DNA of 64,000 bases from Halichoerus grypus (taxonomy: Eukaryota > Chordata > Mammalia > Carnivora > Phocidae): positions 100,827,283 through 100,891,282 of the forward strand of contig NC_135723.1 of the NCBI RefSeq assembly GCF_964656455.1, read 5' to 3'. The first letter of the stretch is position 1, and each line of letters begins with the position of its first letter. Positions 1-42,430 of the stretch are shown here, in pieces. The position numbers and the translations under genes were made by a program. Under the pieces are notes generated by a model. The model saw nothing but the letters and a program-made list of their open reading frames with translations, was not told where the DNA came from and ran no database searches.

Positions 1-29864
<29,864 letters not shown>

Positions 29865-29918
29865 CTGAGGAGGAGGAGGACAGGGATCAGCATGCGCTCG
29901 GCGGCGCTCGTCCCGGCC

Positions 29919-30090
29919 GCGGGGGCGGGGGCGCGGGGGCGCGGGGCGGGGACGCGGGGCGGGGGCGCGCGGGGCGCGGGCGGGGGCGCGCGGGGGTGCG
30001 GGCGCCGAGTGCGGGCGGGGACGCGCGGGGCCGCTGCGGGGAGGGGCCTCCGGGCCGGCGGCGGGCGGCGGGCGGCGGGCGGCGGGCGGG
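29919..30090 (+). repeat. G-rich low-complexity tract with GGCGGGC heptamer array
   Basis: The plus strand carries dense runs of three to five G in a GGGGGCGCGG-like pattern (29919-30000), followed by four perfect tandem GGCGGGC units at 30060-30087. Several four-run G-quadruplex motifs fit. Because PRKAG2 is transcribed from the minus strand, the G-rich strand is the template and the 5' leader, if transcribed here, would be C-rich. Confidence 0.75.
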
Positions 30091-31078
30091 CTCGGAGCGG
30101 AACGGAGAGGGCGGCGCGGCCCCGGCCCGGCCTTGCCCCCGCCCGGAGGGCCGCAGGTGGCGCGGGCCGCGGCCTAACCTGCCGCCCCTCCCCGAGTGGA
30201 ACGGTCCGCCCCCCCCGCCCCCGGCGGCTTTGGTACGGACCGGCGAGGAGGAAGCGTGGGAAGAGGACCCCGAGGAGCCCGAGCAGGGCTCGCGCGACGG
30301 CGGCCGGGGCGCCCCCCTCCGGCCGCGGCCCACCTTCCCGCCACGGCCGCCGGGCGGCCATTAGCGGAGGCCGTTTTCCCGTCCTTGCCCGGCCCTCCCA
30401 CCCCACCGCGCTCGTCCGCTCACCTTCCCCGCCACCCACGGCCGGCGCGTCCCCGCAGGGATAACCTGCGCAGGTGTGGTCTCGGCCAGCCCGGGGGTGG
30501 GGCGAGAGGGGAGCGCCGCCGGGTGGGCGGGGCGACGCGCCTGGGAGAGGAGCTGGGGGCCGCGGGACCCCGGAGAGGGAGATGGCACCGCACACGGGGC
30601 GGGGCGGGGGGGGGGGTGATTGCTTTTTTTTTTAGATTTTAGATTAAACTGTCCATCCTCGTCCTCTATTTAAAAAAGAAAAAAAAAATGTTCCGTGGGT
30701 TACACGTATTGTAGATGCACTTTGTAGCTATCAGTTTTACCCAGCCGTGGAAGTCTTAATTTGCTTCCTTTCTTCACAGCTGATTCTCTAGTTTGGGTGA
30801 GCCACTGCGAAAAGCTCACACAAATCTCAGTCTGGTCCTGGCCACGCCTGTCACCCTGGATCTTGGGTATCTGAGACTCTCCTATCGACAGCTCACGTTG
30901 GCAGGCAGGGAGGCTGCCAGGGCTGCCTGGGAGAGCAGGGCCGCCGGAGAGGAGGCAGGCGCCCGACTCCCGGGGCCCTCCTGTGTGACAGCCAGTTTCT
31001 GCCCCATCTATGGCGTGCCCTTTACTCACTGCAGACTGCAGAGGCCTGACAGCGATAAGCTGATTAGGGCTGTAAAGC

Positions 31079-31117
31079 ACCCCCCACCCACACCCACACT
31101 CCCACCCACCCACCCCT
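31079..31117. repeat. CCCA-type simple repeat
   Basis: C-rich tract of CCCAC units. Confidence 0.7.
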
Positions 31118-31329
31118 TGAAAGGAAGCTAGTTTTATCACTCTTTCAAGCCTGGCCTGGAAAAGGAAGTACTAAAATCTCCTTTGCATTTCCTTTTTGCT
31201 CTGTCATCTCAGTTGGGCCAATCCCTGTCTTAAGCTTCTGCTTAAAAGGGGCGGGGGGGGGGGCAAGGAGAGGACAAAACTAATTTTGTAAGACCTTTGG
31301 TGGTAAAAAAACAAACAAACAAAAAAAAC

Positions 31330-33395
31330 AGCAAACCCTACAGCTATGTCTTCCTTAACAGCAAGAGCCTGAATGCTTGCCCTCTAAGTTCAGGAACACG
31401 GCTACTATGCCTCTTTTCCCAGACTACTCTTACTCAAGGTAGTACTGGAAGTTCCAGCCACCGCAGTAAGGCAATAAAGAGAAAGAAAAGGCATACAAAT
31501 TGCAGAGGAAGAAATAAAATCATCCCTATGTGCAGATGACATGGTTGTCTTCGTAAAAAGTGCCAAGGAATCTACTGAAAAACAAAACAAAAACAAAAAA
31601 ACCCCCAAACCAAACCAAAACCTAACAACCACAACTAGAACTAGTGAGTTCAGCAAAGTCATAGGCTACAATGTCAACACACAAAAATCAATTGCATTTC
31701 TATATACTAACAATGACCATGTGTAAAGTGATATTAAAAACAATACATAATTTATAATCACTGCAAAGAAAATTAAATGTGCAGGTTTTCCCGTAAACAT
31801 AAGCCTTTGTTTCCCTCCCAGTGCAGAAGGGATCCACACTTGAGAAACCATGTGCAAGATCTGTATGCTGAAAATTACAATATGTGATTGCAATGAAAGA
31901 AGACCTAAATAAATGGAGAGACATCTCATGTTAATGTTTTGGAAGACCCAAATTAGTAAGGATGTCAGTTCTCCCCCGGACTGATCTCTACGTTTAATGC
32001 AATTCCTACCAAAATCCTAACAAGATTTTCTGTAGACAAGATGAGCTTATTCTGAAATTTATACAGAAAGGCATAGGCTGGAGAATAGCTAAAACAATCT
32101 TGAAAATGAACGAAGGAGGAGTAATCAAGACATTGTGGTACTGGTAGGGGGACAGACACAATAATCAAAAGAAACAAATAGGGAATCTAGAAATAGACCC
32201 ACAGAAGTATATCGAACTGTTGTTTGAGGAAGGTGCAAAAACAGTGGTGTTGGAGCAAAGGTTGATAGGCAAAAAAATAAACCTTCACATAAGCCTCAGA
32301 TCTTATACAAAAATGAGCTCAAATTGGGTCATGGACTTGAAAATAAGATGTAAAACTATACAACTTGTAGAAAAAAAAATCTTTGGGATCTCCTAGGCAA
32401 AGAGTAAGACTTGATATCAAGAGCATGATCCATAAAAGGTAAAATGAACAAATTGGACCTCATTAAAATTAGAAATGTTTGCTCTGTGGCAGACCCTGTT
32501 AAGAAGATGAAAGGACAAGAGACAGAGTGGGAGTAAATACTTGTAAAACCACACAGCCAACAAATGACTAGTGTCGGGTATATGTCAAGACCTTTCAAAA
32601 CTCAATAATAGAAAAATAAAAGTCAGAATTCAGAAAATGGGCAAAAGATATGAAGAGACACTTCACTGAAAAAGATGAATGGCAGTAAGCACATGAAAAG
32701 ATGTTCAACAACATCAGGGAAATACAGATTAAAACCACAGTAAGCTGTGACCACACACCTATTAGAATAGCCAAAATAAAAACAGTGAGCAACACCAAAT
32801 GCTGGTGAGGATGACGAGAAACAGGATCCCTTCTGCATCACTGTGGGGACGGGAAGTCGCACCACAGCTCTGGAAAACAACCTGGTAGTTTTTTACGAAA
32901 CCACACATACAGTTGCCATATGACACATCATTTGCCATCTTGGGCATTTATTCCGGGGAAACGAAGGCTTATGTTTACGGGAAAACCTGTATACCATGTT
33001 TCATTTGCAATAGCCCAAACTGGAAATACCAGATGTCGTCCAGCGGGCAAATGGTTAAACAAACTACGTTACATCCCAACCATGGAATAGTCCTTAGCAA
33101 CAAAAAGGAATGAACTATTGATACATACAACTACTTGCATGAATGTCCAAGGAATTAGGCTGAATGAAAAGCCAATCCCCAAAAGGTACATACTGTGTTA
33201 TTCCTTTTATATAGCATTGTTGAAATGACAAGATTATAGAAGTGGAGAACAGATCAGTGGGTGCAGGGGTTGGGGGGGGGATTGGGGACAGAGGGACCTG
33301 TGGCTATAAAAGGCAGCATGAGGGATCCTTGTGGTGATGGAACCATTCTGGATCTTCACTGAATCAATGTCACCATTCTGCTTGTGATGTACTAT
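31330..33395 (+). repeat. LINE-1 (old L1M), 5'-truncated, ORF2 to 3' UTR
   Basis: From 'ctaagttcaggaacacg' through the reverse-transcriptase region, where a frame reads SLCADDMVVF and later EFSKVIGYNVNTQKSIAFLY. The ORF2 C-terminal region continues to about 33190, then the 3' UTR to about 33395. Frames are broken throughout, so it is a dead copy. Its 3' UTR resumes at 34495-34612 after a nested insertion, and it holds a small inverted block at 31782-31835. Confidence 0.85.
31782..31835 (-). repeat. Small inverted block inside the LINE-1
   Basis: 31782-31815 is the reverse complement of 32956-32989 with one mismatch in 34. 31819-31835 is the reverse complement of 32824-32843 with a 3-nt gap. 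Between the two source pieces about 110 bp is skipped. The block sits where ordinary L1 ORF2 sequence is expected. Confidence 0.8.
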
Positions 33396-33469
33396 ATTCT
33401 TTCTCCCACAAGTCAAGCCATGCTGACTTAATTGTGTGGAGAAAATAACCAATTGGGTTTTTGTGTTTT

Positions 33470-33657
33470 TTTTTAAAGATTACTTATTTATTTACTTGAG
33501 AGAGAGAGAGCACAAGTGGGTGGAGGGGCAGAGGGAGAGGGAGAAGCAGACTTCCTGCTGAGCAGGGAGCCTGATGCAGGGCTCAATCCCAGGACCCTGG
33601 GATCATGACCTGAGCCAAAGGCAGACACTTAACTGACTAAGCCACCTAGGCACTCCG
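33470..33657 (-). repeat. Can-SINE
   Basis: Reverse-oriented copy within the nested insertion; head 'gccacctaggcactccg' is slightly diverged. Possible flank ATTGGGTT near 33452 and 33660. Confidence 0.9.
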
Positions 33658-33695
33658 ATATTGGGTTAATTTAAAAAAAAAAAATCTTTATTGAG

Positions 33696-33850
33696 GGGCG
33701 CCTGAGTGGTGTAGTCAGTTGAGCATCCAATTTGTTTAAGCTCAGGTCCTGATCTCAGGGTCCAGTGTGGAGTCTGCTTGAGATTCTCTCTCCCTCTCTC
33801 TCTGCCCCTCCTGCTCATGCACTCTCTTTCAAATAAACAAATCTTTAAAA
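33696..33850 (+). repeat. Can-SINE, shortened older copy, with target duplication
   Basis: The sequence GGGCGCCTGAGTGGTGTAGT starts the copy, which ends in CAAATAAACAAATCTTT. Flanks AAAAATCTTTATTGAG occur at 33680-33695 and 33851-33866. It is inserted at the 3' end of the antisense L1 that follows. Confidence 0.9.
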
Positions 33851-34494
33851 AAAAATCTTTATTGAGATAGGATTCACATACCATAAAATATGTCTTCAGT
33901 ATATTCATAGAGTTGTGCAACCATCTCTGTTTCCAACATTTCATCATCCCAAAGAGAAACCCTGTAACCTCTAGTGCTCACTGGCTATCACTCCCTTAAC
34001 CCCTATTCCCAGCCCTAGGCAACCACTAACCTATTTTCTGTCTCCATAGATTTGCCTATTCTGGCCATTTCATAGAAATTTAATCATATAATATGTGGTC
34101 TTTTATCTCTAGCTCCTTTCACTCAGCATACTGTTTTCAAGGTTCATCCACTTTCTAACATGGAGCAACACTTCCTTTCTTTTTATTGCTGAATAATATT
34201 CCATTGTATGCATATACCACATTTTGCTTATGCATTCATCAGTTGATGGGTATTTAGGTGTTCTTCCCGTTTTGACTATTGTGAATATTGCTGCTACAAA
34301 CATTCAACTACAAGGATCTGTGCGGACATATGTTTTCATTTCTCTTGGGTATAGACCCAGGAATGGAATTTCTGGGTCATATGGTAACTCTATATTTAAC
34401 ATTTTGAGAAACTGCCAAACTGTTTTCCACAGAAGCTGCACCTTTTTAAATTTTCACTAGCAATGTGTGAGGGTTTCAATTTCTCCTGCACTCT
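33851..34494 (-). repeat. LINE-1 3' end, antisense, nested in the other L1
   Basis: The order 'tttattgagataggattcac', 'gttgtgcaaccatctctg', 'aatattccattgtatgcata' and 'ttctgggtcatatggtaact' is the reverse complement of the old L1 3' ORF2/UTR. Confidence 0.85.
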
Positions 34495-34612
34495 AGTTTT
34501 GCAAGATGTTACCATTGGGGGAAACTAGGTGGAGGGCACTCATCTCTTACAACTAACTGTATGTGAATCTACAATGAGCTCAAAATAAAAAGCTTAATTA
34601 AAAAAAAAAAGC
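34495..34612 (+). repeat. LINE-1 3' end, continuation of the 31330 copy
   Basis: The phrases 'gttttgcaagatgttaccat', 'tgggggaaactaggtggag' and 'aataaaaagcttaattaaaa' are the sense L1 3' UTR and poly-A. They fit directly after 'gtgatgtactata' near 33395. Confidence 0.75.
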
Positions 34613-36149
34613 ACAGGGGTACATAGTGGAAGTGTCAATCAACCTCATTTTTGAAAAATCTATGTTTTAATTTCTTGTAGTAATTCTGGTATAATTGTAA
34701 AAACAAATCCCTAATTGGTGTTTATTGGGAGCACCATCAGTTTCACCTATAATCCGGATGAGTTGGGTTTTTTTTGGGAGGCAGAAATGGGCCATAAACA
34801 GGAATATGTGTGTCTGGAGGCAGTGAGCATGCAAACGTGGTCCTCAGACTAAAAAGTCCTGTACCCATTGCTGTGGAAGTTGGGAGAGAATGGAAATTAA
34901 AACAAATTACTCTGAGTTTCTCAGGCTTCACTCCACTTGATCATGGGTGTGCAGGAGAAGACAGAAATAAAAACGTTCCTGTGTTATAGGTTAGCGAGGC
35001 AGAATTTCTTTCCGGAGCTTGCTTTCACTTGGTGAGACATCTCAGGGATTAAACTGCTCTCTGTAATACACCAGGTCATTTTCAGGAATTTGAGGGTCTG
35101 CCGAGCGTTTCAGGCATGCATATACATGTCGACAGGGTCAAATGCGCGATGGATTAGTTAGCACAAATAATTTAAAGTTGGGGGCTGTCAGTTGCCCTGT
35201 CGTGGTGATATTTTAGGTGATGTTTTCTTAAAATCTCCACTGACTTATATGCCAGGCTCCATGTGAGCTATTTCAGGGAGACGGGGAAGCCAGGAAAGAG
35301 AAGGGTTTGGGCAACGTGCTGCATGCAGAGAAGGGGTTTGCATGTGTGATGCCATCTCATCTCTCTTGAAAACTAAACTGGCAGATCATAGTCGAGAGGA
35401 GATGGGTTTTCCTAGCTGGGCCTCGTGCAGATCGCAGTATTTCTACCCGTATTCTATAGGCTTCTACAGCGGGTCTGGGCGGCCAACCTCCAGCGTGATG
35501 GGAGGGAGCAGGAGGCTGGAGTTGAACTTTATCGACAGGATGCCTGAAAACCATGGAGCCATTACCAGTATGACTTGCTGGTTGGTGAGAAATGCTAAAT
35601 TATTAAGGTTTGTCTTACATAACTGTGCCTAGGTGTATTCTGAACGACCATCGGACAGGAAAACCTATTCATGAAATGACTGCCAAAAAAGCTTTCCTTG
35701 AGGCACTGAGGTCGGATATGAGTTCACTTTACCTTTCATTTTATCTTAAATAGCTTCTGCAAGAAGTAAATCAACCTTAAATACTGGATAAGTAGCTCCT
35801 GAATAATTTAGCATGTGGAAACCTGCAGCTCTGCTGTTCCCGCACCTCCCCACCCCCACCCCCACTGTCTTCTTTGAACAAAGGCGTCCTCTGTGTGGAA
35901 GAGGAGGTAGGACGGGGCGCCCACCAGTGCCAGGACAGGAGCTGCCTGTTCTGCGACTTGCTCAGCTCTCGGACCAGCTTTGACCCTCCCTCCTCTGCGC
36001 AGACTACTTCCAAGCCTTAATCACAAGCTCCCAGCAAGCCTGAGCTCGGGACTTCTTCCTGGTGGTGTCCTGGAATTTTCTATGGACAACTCAAACTCAT
36101 CCCTCGAAAGTAGCCCTGAGTCCTCTCCACCTGTCTTCCTGTCCTCAGA

Positions 36150-36725
36150 GGCCGCCCCCCTGGTCTCCATCTCTGCTGCAATGCTCAGCTGGGCTTCCCC
36201 TGTCTCATCTCATCTTGTGCTGGAGCCAGACTGACCTTTTAAACACACAGCCTTGTTCCTGTTACCCCCCGTTTAGAACTATTCAATGGCTCTAGGGACC
36301 TTTAGGGATGCCTTGTGAGCTCCTTAGCGCAGAGCAGGGGTCGGATCCTTTCATTTCTTCATCTTATCTTGCCAATTTTCTCTGCGTCCCCCTCGCTTAG
36401 GCTCAGAGCACTAAGGGTTTGATCATTCTGGCCTCCCTCCCTACTTCTGACACTTGGCTAGTTCTCCCCATTCCTTTAAGAATGAGTCTTAAGGAGGAAG
36501 GCTCAGCCTTCACCAGGAAGCATTCCTGATTCTTGACTTCTTCTACAGCTCACCTGGTTAACTGCTTCTCTTAACCCACCTATTTCTTTCTACGAGGACT
36601 TAACACAGGGTTGGGATTTACTTTGCTGTTTCCCCAAATCCCGTAATCTCTGAAGACTGATCATCTTTCTATCTCCTGTGCCTGGCACATAGTAGGCGTT
36701 CCAAAAATAATTGAGTGAAGTGAAT
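36150..36725 (+). repeat. LINE-2 3' fragment
   Basis: The order 'gccagactgaccttttaaac', 'actattcaatggctctaggg' and 'gtgcctggcacatagtaggc' matches the L2 3' end and tail-like MIR/L2 unit. Confidence 0.6.
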
Positions 36726-37278
36726 TGTTCATCCTTAGCAAATTAGAAAACGTGGCAGGTAAACAATTGATTTTGATAGCATCAATGGGCTCAGAGATGA
36801 TTTCATTCCATTTACTCATGTTTCTTCTGGACCTCATTCCTATTTACCAATGCTTATAGCTGCTTTCCCTTGAGCAATGGAACTGACATTTAGAAGAAAA
36901 AACAAAGTGCCTGTGCTAAGAAGGGGTTGCAGGAAACATTTTTATTTTAATAGACTCCCTCCGAGGATGAGACTTGTCCACAGCACTCCACATCCTGGTT
37001 TGGAAATCGGTGGGGAGCTCAGCCAGCTCTGGTCCCCACCCCATAGCTTTAATTTCTGTTAAGTGAAAACAATTGATTTTTTTAAAGTGGTGTAGAGATT
37101 TGATAAAAACTCAAAAACTTAAAATATTTGACAGTATAACTATTAATTCTTCTGATCGATTTCAATCAGTGTATTTGGAGAAAAGGTTTTATTCATTTTG
37201 ATAGTTTTCCAAATAACAATTTCAGATGCTACCAAATAAACTTGGTTCCTTCCTAACATTTACGTATGATTGCCTTTA

Positions 37279-37480
37279 TTTTTATTTTTTTTTTTTAAGA
37301 TTTTATTTATTTATTTGAGAGAGAGAGAATGAGAGAGAGCACATGAGAGGGGGGAGGGTCAGAGGGAGAAGCAGACTCCCTGCCGAGCAGGGAGCCCGAT
37401 GCGGGACTCAATCCAGGGACTCCAGGATCATGACCTGAGCTGAAGGCAGTTGCTTAACCAACTGAGCCACCCAGGCGCCC
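37279..37480 (-). repeat. Can-SINE with 15-bp target duplication
   Basis: GTATGATTGCCTTTA repeats at 37264-37278 and 37481-37495. It shares the variant 'ccagggactccaggatcatg' with the copy at 54479. Confidence 0.93.
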
Positions 37481-38136
37481 GTATGATTGCCTTTAGAGAG
37501 CATCTATTCCACAATATTTTTTCAGAGTGGTAACCAATTTTACAGTTAAAGTCTGCTGAAAATCTGTTTCAGACGATTAAATAAGAGATGAAGAAAATGA
37601 ACTAAACAAACAAAAAAAGTCCCTTTTGCCTGGATTCTTTCTGTTAAACTATCTTCTAACTTCCAAAAAGTAGACAATGTTAAGATTTTGAAGACAGACA
37701 TCGAGCAAATATTTAATATCTGCTGCATGTCAGGCACCATGGTAGGTGGGTCACTAAAATATCTGGTAAGATTAGAAATTCACATCAAAGAAGGAGGAAC
37801 CCTACACGTACATAGGGTGAGTCTGTAACTCTTCCAGTTCCACTTCTGTGGACCCAGGAGTCAGGGTCTGAAATACGTTTTTCTCTTGCTTTTAGACAAG
37901 TAGACCCAAATTTGGTTTTATTTTCTGCTAACCAAAATATTTTATTATTAGGTTTGTGTTTGACAGGATTTACTGGGAGCTAAATATATTCTATTCTCTT
38001 GATAATTCTTGTCATCCCATAATACTTTGCCAATAAAAAAAATAAGTATTGCTCAATAAGTTCAATTAACCTTTCAATTTTTAATGCATCAAGCCATAAA
38101 CTTTGTGCTGGGTTTCTATTATAAAGCAACACAAAA

Positions 38137-38249
38137 GGGGGCTCCTGACCGGCTCAGTCAGTGGAGCATGGGACTCTTGATCCAGGGGTTGTGAGTTTGA
38201 GTCCCACGTGGGTGTGGAGATTACTTAAAAATAAAATCTTTAAAAAAAA
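38137..38249 (+). repeat. Short tRNA-Lys-type Can-SINE with target duplication
   Basis: Head 'ggctcagtcagtggagcatg' and tail 'ttacttaaaaataaaatctt' without the long CT-rich body. ATAAAGCAACACAAAA repeats at 38121-38136 and 38250-38265. Confidence 0.88.
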
Positions 38250-38724
38250 ATAAAGCAACACAAAAAATGATCTAAAGTCACAGGAAGGCTTTTTCACGGT
38301 TCTCTACTCTTTCCCTTACAACTGGCCTACTTGTTAGCCCTTTCCAGAACAGACCACTGATAACAGTTTTTGTCTTTTTAATCCCTTCATTTATAGAAAC
38401 TCTGGCCAGAAATTGGTGAAAAGTTACAGAAATGATTAACAGACTACTTCCATTTTTTCTGCTCTGTTCTACATAAAGTGCTCAGAAGGAAGTCCAATAG
38501 TCAAGCTGAAATCAAAGGGGCCTGGTTAATGCTTCTGTTGCGTCTTCTGCCCTTGGCTCTGGGGAATTCAGTGATCTTTATTTACTGTTATTTATGGTGT
38601 TACATAGCTATCAGGAGGATTGATGTGAAGGGGGGGGCGGGAAGAGGGGGGACACAGAGCCGACCAACTAAATGCAGATGCAGGATCTGCATACCGCAAA
38701 CTGTAAATCAAAATGTTAAGAAAG

Positions 38725-40980
38725 ATAGAGTCTCTTTCTTATTGATATAATTTACCTACAATAAACCGGATCCATTTCAAGTGCACAGTCTGATCAGCCA
38801 ACATAAAACCACCACTACAATCAAGATACAAAATATTTTTATCACCCGGAACGTTTCCTCGTGCCCCTGCGTGGTTCATCCCTCCTTCCTTCTGCCGTTT
38901 CAGGGCCACCGGTGGTCTCGGTTTTGCTGCCATAGATATTTTCCAGAATTTTATATACATGGAAGCATTTGGTAAACACTTGTTTGCATCTGGATTACTT
39001 CACTTAGCATAAGGATTTTGAGATTCATTCACCTGGTTGAGTATAACAGTTCTTTGTTCAGTTTGCTGCTGAGTAGTGTCCCCATTGCATGGATCCACCA
39101 TATTTTGCATTCACCTGTTGATGGAGCTTGGGATGTTTCCAATTTTTGACCATGGTGAATAAAGCTGCTATAAACAAACAGTCAAATCTTTGTGTGGACA
39201 CAACTTCATTCCTCTTGGATAAATAGCAAAGGGTAGAATGACTGGGTCATATGGGAGGTATACGTTTAACATGAGAAACAGCCAGTTTTGCATATTGGCT
39301 GGATCATTTTACCTTTCACCATATGAGAACTCCAGTTGTTGCATATCCTCATCAAAACTTGGTATGGTCCTTTTGTTTTTCTTTCTTTCTTTTTCTTTAG
39401 TTATTCTAGTGGGTGGGTAATGGTTTCTCCTTGTGGTTTTAATTTACATCTCCTTGAGGCCTGATGATATCTTTTTATGTGTTTATTGGACATTCATGTA
39501 TCTTCTTTAGTGAAGTGACTGTACACATCTTTTGCCCACTTTTTGATCGGACTTCTTTTGTCCATGTTGAGTTATATGAATGTGGCAGGAGACTCTAAGA
39601 TGGCCCCTGATGATCCCCACCTCCTGGGACTCATGTTCTTGTGTAATCCTGCTCCCTGAATGTAAGTTAGATATAATGACTTGCTTCTAACCAACAGAAC
39701 AAGCAAAGATGATGGGATATTGCTTCCATGTTTAGGCTACATGAAACTGTGATTTCTGTCTTACTCTCAGACTCTGTCCCTCGCTGGCTTTGATGAAGCA
39801 AACTACCATGTTGGAAAGGCCCATGTGGCAAGTAACTGGGGTCTTCTCTCCAACAGTCTGCAAGGAACTGAATCTTGCCATCAACCACATGAGCTTGGAA
39901 ATGGATCCTTCCCCAGTGGAGCCTTCAGGTCTGACCCTTTGTCGGATACACGTATTGTGAACATTTTATCCCATTCTGTGCTATGCTTTTTCACATTCCT
40001 AACCATGTCTTTCAGAGAGCAAAATTTTAAAATTTTGATAAGATCCAATTTATCCTTTTATGATTCATGCATTTTGCATCCTAAGAAATTTTTGCCCGCC
40101 CCCCCAAGACTGTGAAGATGTTCTTCAATATTTCCTTCTAGAATTCTTAAATTTTGACTTTTGTATTTAGGCCTCTGATCTATTTTGGTTTAATTTTTTT
40201 ATTATGATGTGTGGTAGGAGTTTAGGTTCATTCCCCCCCCATGCTGATATCTAGTTGTTCCATATTGTTTATTAAGAAGACTTATGTTCCCCAATGAAAA
40301 TAAAAGATAGCTTCAGCATTTATCTAAAATCAACCTACCATACATCGGGCATCTAAGTCTGGCCTCTCCATTCTGCTCAATGATGTATATCTATACTTTT
40401 GTCATGACCGCCCTTTCTTGATTATCGTAGCTCTGTGGTAAGACTTGGAATCATGTAATGAGCATTCTCCAACTTCGTTCTTCATTTAAAAAATCGCTTT
40501 GGCTCCTCTAAGTCCTCTGCATTTCCACATACACTTCAGAATAACAAGAAGCCTACTGAAATTTTGGTTGGGATTGCGTTTGATCTGTCAGTCAATTTGG
40601 CAAGAATTTACCTCTTAACAATGTCAGGCCTTCCAATTCAGGACCATGGTGGGTCCTTCTGTTCCTTTGTGTCTTTGATCTCTCTCAGTCATCTTTTGTG
40701 GGTTTCAGTGTAGAGGTCCTACATATCTTTTACTAAATTTATTCCTTAGTATCTTAGGGTTTTTTTTGATGCTTTTGGAAATGAAATTGTTTTTCAGATT
40801 TCATTTCCCAATTGTTTGCTGCTAGCACATAAAGATATCACTGATTTTTGTATATTAGCTTTGTATCCTGTGACCTTGATAAATTTACTTGTGAGTTCTA
40901 GTGGCTGTTTTGCTGGTTATTTAGGATTTTCCATGCAAGCAGTCATGTCATCTAGTGCCTCTTACGTTTAGTTCTTTACA
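38725..40980 (-). repeat. LINE-1 antisense, split by an LTR-like insert
   Basis: From 'ttgatataatttacctacaa' (3' end) through 'gggtcatatgggaggtatac', 'gttgagttatatgaa', 'aattttgataagatccaatt' and 'ttgggattgcgtttgatctg' to about 40980, in order of the antisense L1 3' UTR and ORF2. An unrelated block at about 39580-39933 interrupts it. No intact frame survives. Confidence 0.82.
39580..39933 (+). repeat. LTR-like insertion (ERVL-MaLR type, family uncertain) inside L1
   Basis: The phrases 'gacttgcttctaaccaacag', 'gaagcaaactaccatgttgg', 'caaggaactgaatcttgcca' and 'gcttggaaatggatccttcc' form a familiar mammalian LTR-like block. L1 resumes on both sides. No retroviral coding sequence is present. 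Confidence 0.5.
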
Positions 40981-41784
40981 CTGTAGTTCCGTGACATGGT
41001 ATCATTCTATCTATTCTTATGTGTTTTGTGTGTTATATGTACATTCTGATTCTTAGCTCAATGTGTCATTTTATTTATTCCTTGATTCAGAAGAGATAGT
41101 ATTTCTCATACTCTACAGCATGTTATATATGTAATTACGGATTACATAAATAAGAATACATGTGTGTATATGGGCATGTATATATACGCACATGTAGTCC
41201 CCACTTTAGGCTCAGCTGCATACCCCGTATTAGCTCTGTGTACTCCTCAGAGTGTGGCACATTGTACTATGTTGTGCTGGATACGACTGACTGTCTACAT
41301 AGCATCCATTCTTCTACCACCTTCTTTCCTAGAATAAGGCCCGAATTTTGTCACAGTATATACCCTTTCCTTACATGAGTCACGATGGTGACAATCTTTC
41401 TTACTGTCCCGGAGTAAAAGGAAGGGCTTACGGCTGAAGAGAGCTGGCGCCCGCACGCAGGCACGCACAACCTCGCCCCACCGCAGCTTGCCACGGAGAG
41501 CACAGGGCCCTGCCTGCTACTGAGGACCAGCCTTCAGCGGAAGCCAGTGCCGAGAAAGAGCTTGGGTCCTTGGTGACATCACCGAGCAGACCTGTATCTC
41601 ACCCTGCCTGGAGCCTGTCCTACTTTTGTACCTGTACCATTTCTGTTACTTTACAGCCAAAACATCCTACATGATATTTGGGAATTATATTAGATCTAGG
41701 CCCTGCCCTCAGGAGGTGATATGCTAATTGGGTGGAGGTTTTAGCCTAATTGTGAAAACTGTATTTCTGTCAAAAATTACAAAG

Positions 41785-42030
41785 GAGGGGCGCCTGGGTG
41801 GCTCAGTCCATTAAGTGTCCGACTCTTGATTTCCGCTCAGGTCATGATCTCGGTTGTGAGACTGAGCCTCTCATTGGGATCCGTGCTCAGTGGGGAGTCT
41901 GCTTGAGATTCTCTCTCTCCCGCTGCCTCTGCCCCCGTCTACCCCCTACCCCTGTTCTCTCTCTCTCTCTCTCTGCTGCTCCCCCATCTTGTGCACAAAC
42001 TCTCTCTAAATAAATAAATAAATCTTAAAA
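41785..42030 (+). repeat. Can-SINE with target duplication
   Basis: Forward copy with long CT-rich body; AAAATTACAAAG repeats at 41773-41784 and 42031-42042. Confidence 0.92.
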
Positions 42031-42109
42031 AAAATTACAAAGCAGTTTAAGTAAAAAGAAAACACACACACACACATACAAAAACAACCAACTCTAGCAA
42101 CAGCATAGC

Positions 42110-42430
42110 GTATGCAAATGCTAAGGAACACTTTGAGAGGTAAGGCTTCCTTTAGGAGACGTATTGAGGCAGATTGGAAGGAAGTGAGGGGTGGGGGAGC
42201 ACTTCAGGTGGTGGCCACAGCAGAGGAAAAGCTCTAAAGGTGAAGACACTGGCAGGACACAACAGGTGAATGGCCTTTATCCGAGAGCGGAGTGTTCTTG
42301 TAGAGAAATTAGGGACAGATCAGTGGGGACCCCTGGGAGTCAAGGGGATAGAATTAGATTTCATGAGGTAGGACTCGAGGGGCGAATGTAATCTTCTCAG
42401 ACTGTTTGGACAATATCAGAAGATCTTAAT
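42110..42430 (+). repeat. Ancient L2-class-like fragment
   Basis: Phrases such as 'aggtgaatggcctttatccg' and 'gggatagaattagatttcat' belong to the same repeat order as near 22728-23130. Assignment is weak. Confidence 0.35.

Noticed and set aside
29892..30464. 190-codon plus-strand open frame in the CpG island
   Set aside because: Gly/Arg/Ala-rich, overlapping several other open frames in the same GC-rich tract; no recognisable protein.
31541..31726. Open frame with reverse transcriptase similarity
   Set aside because: It is a fragment of a dead LINE-1 ORF2, not an independent retron or host gene.
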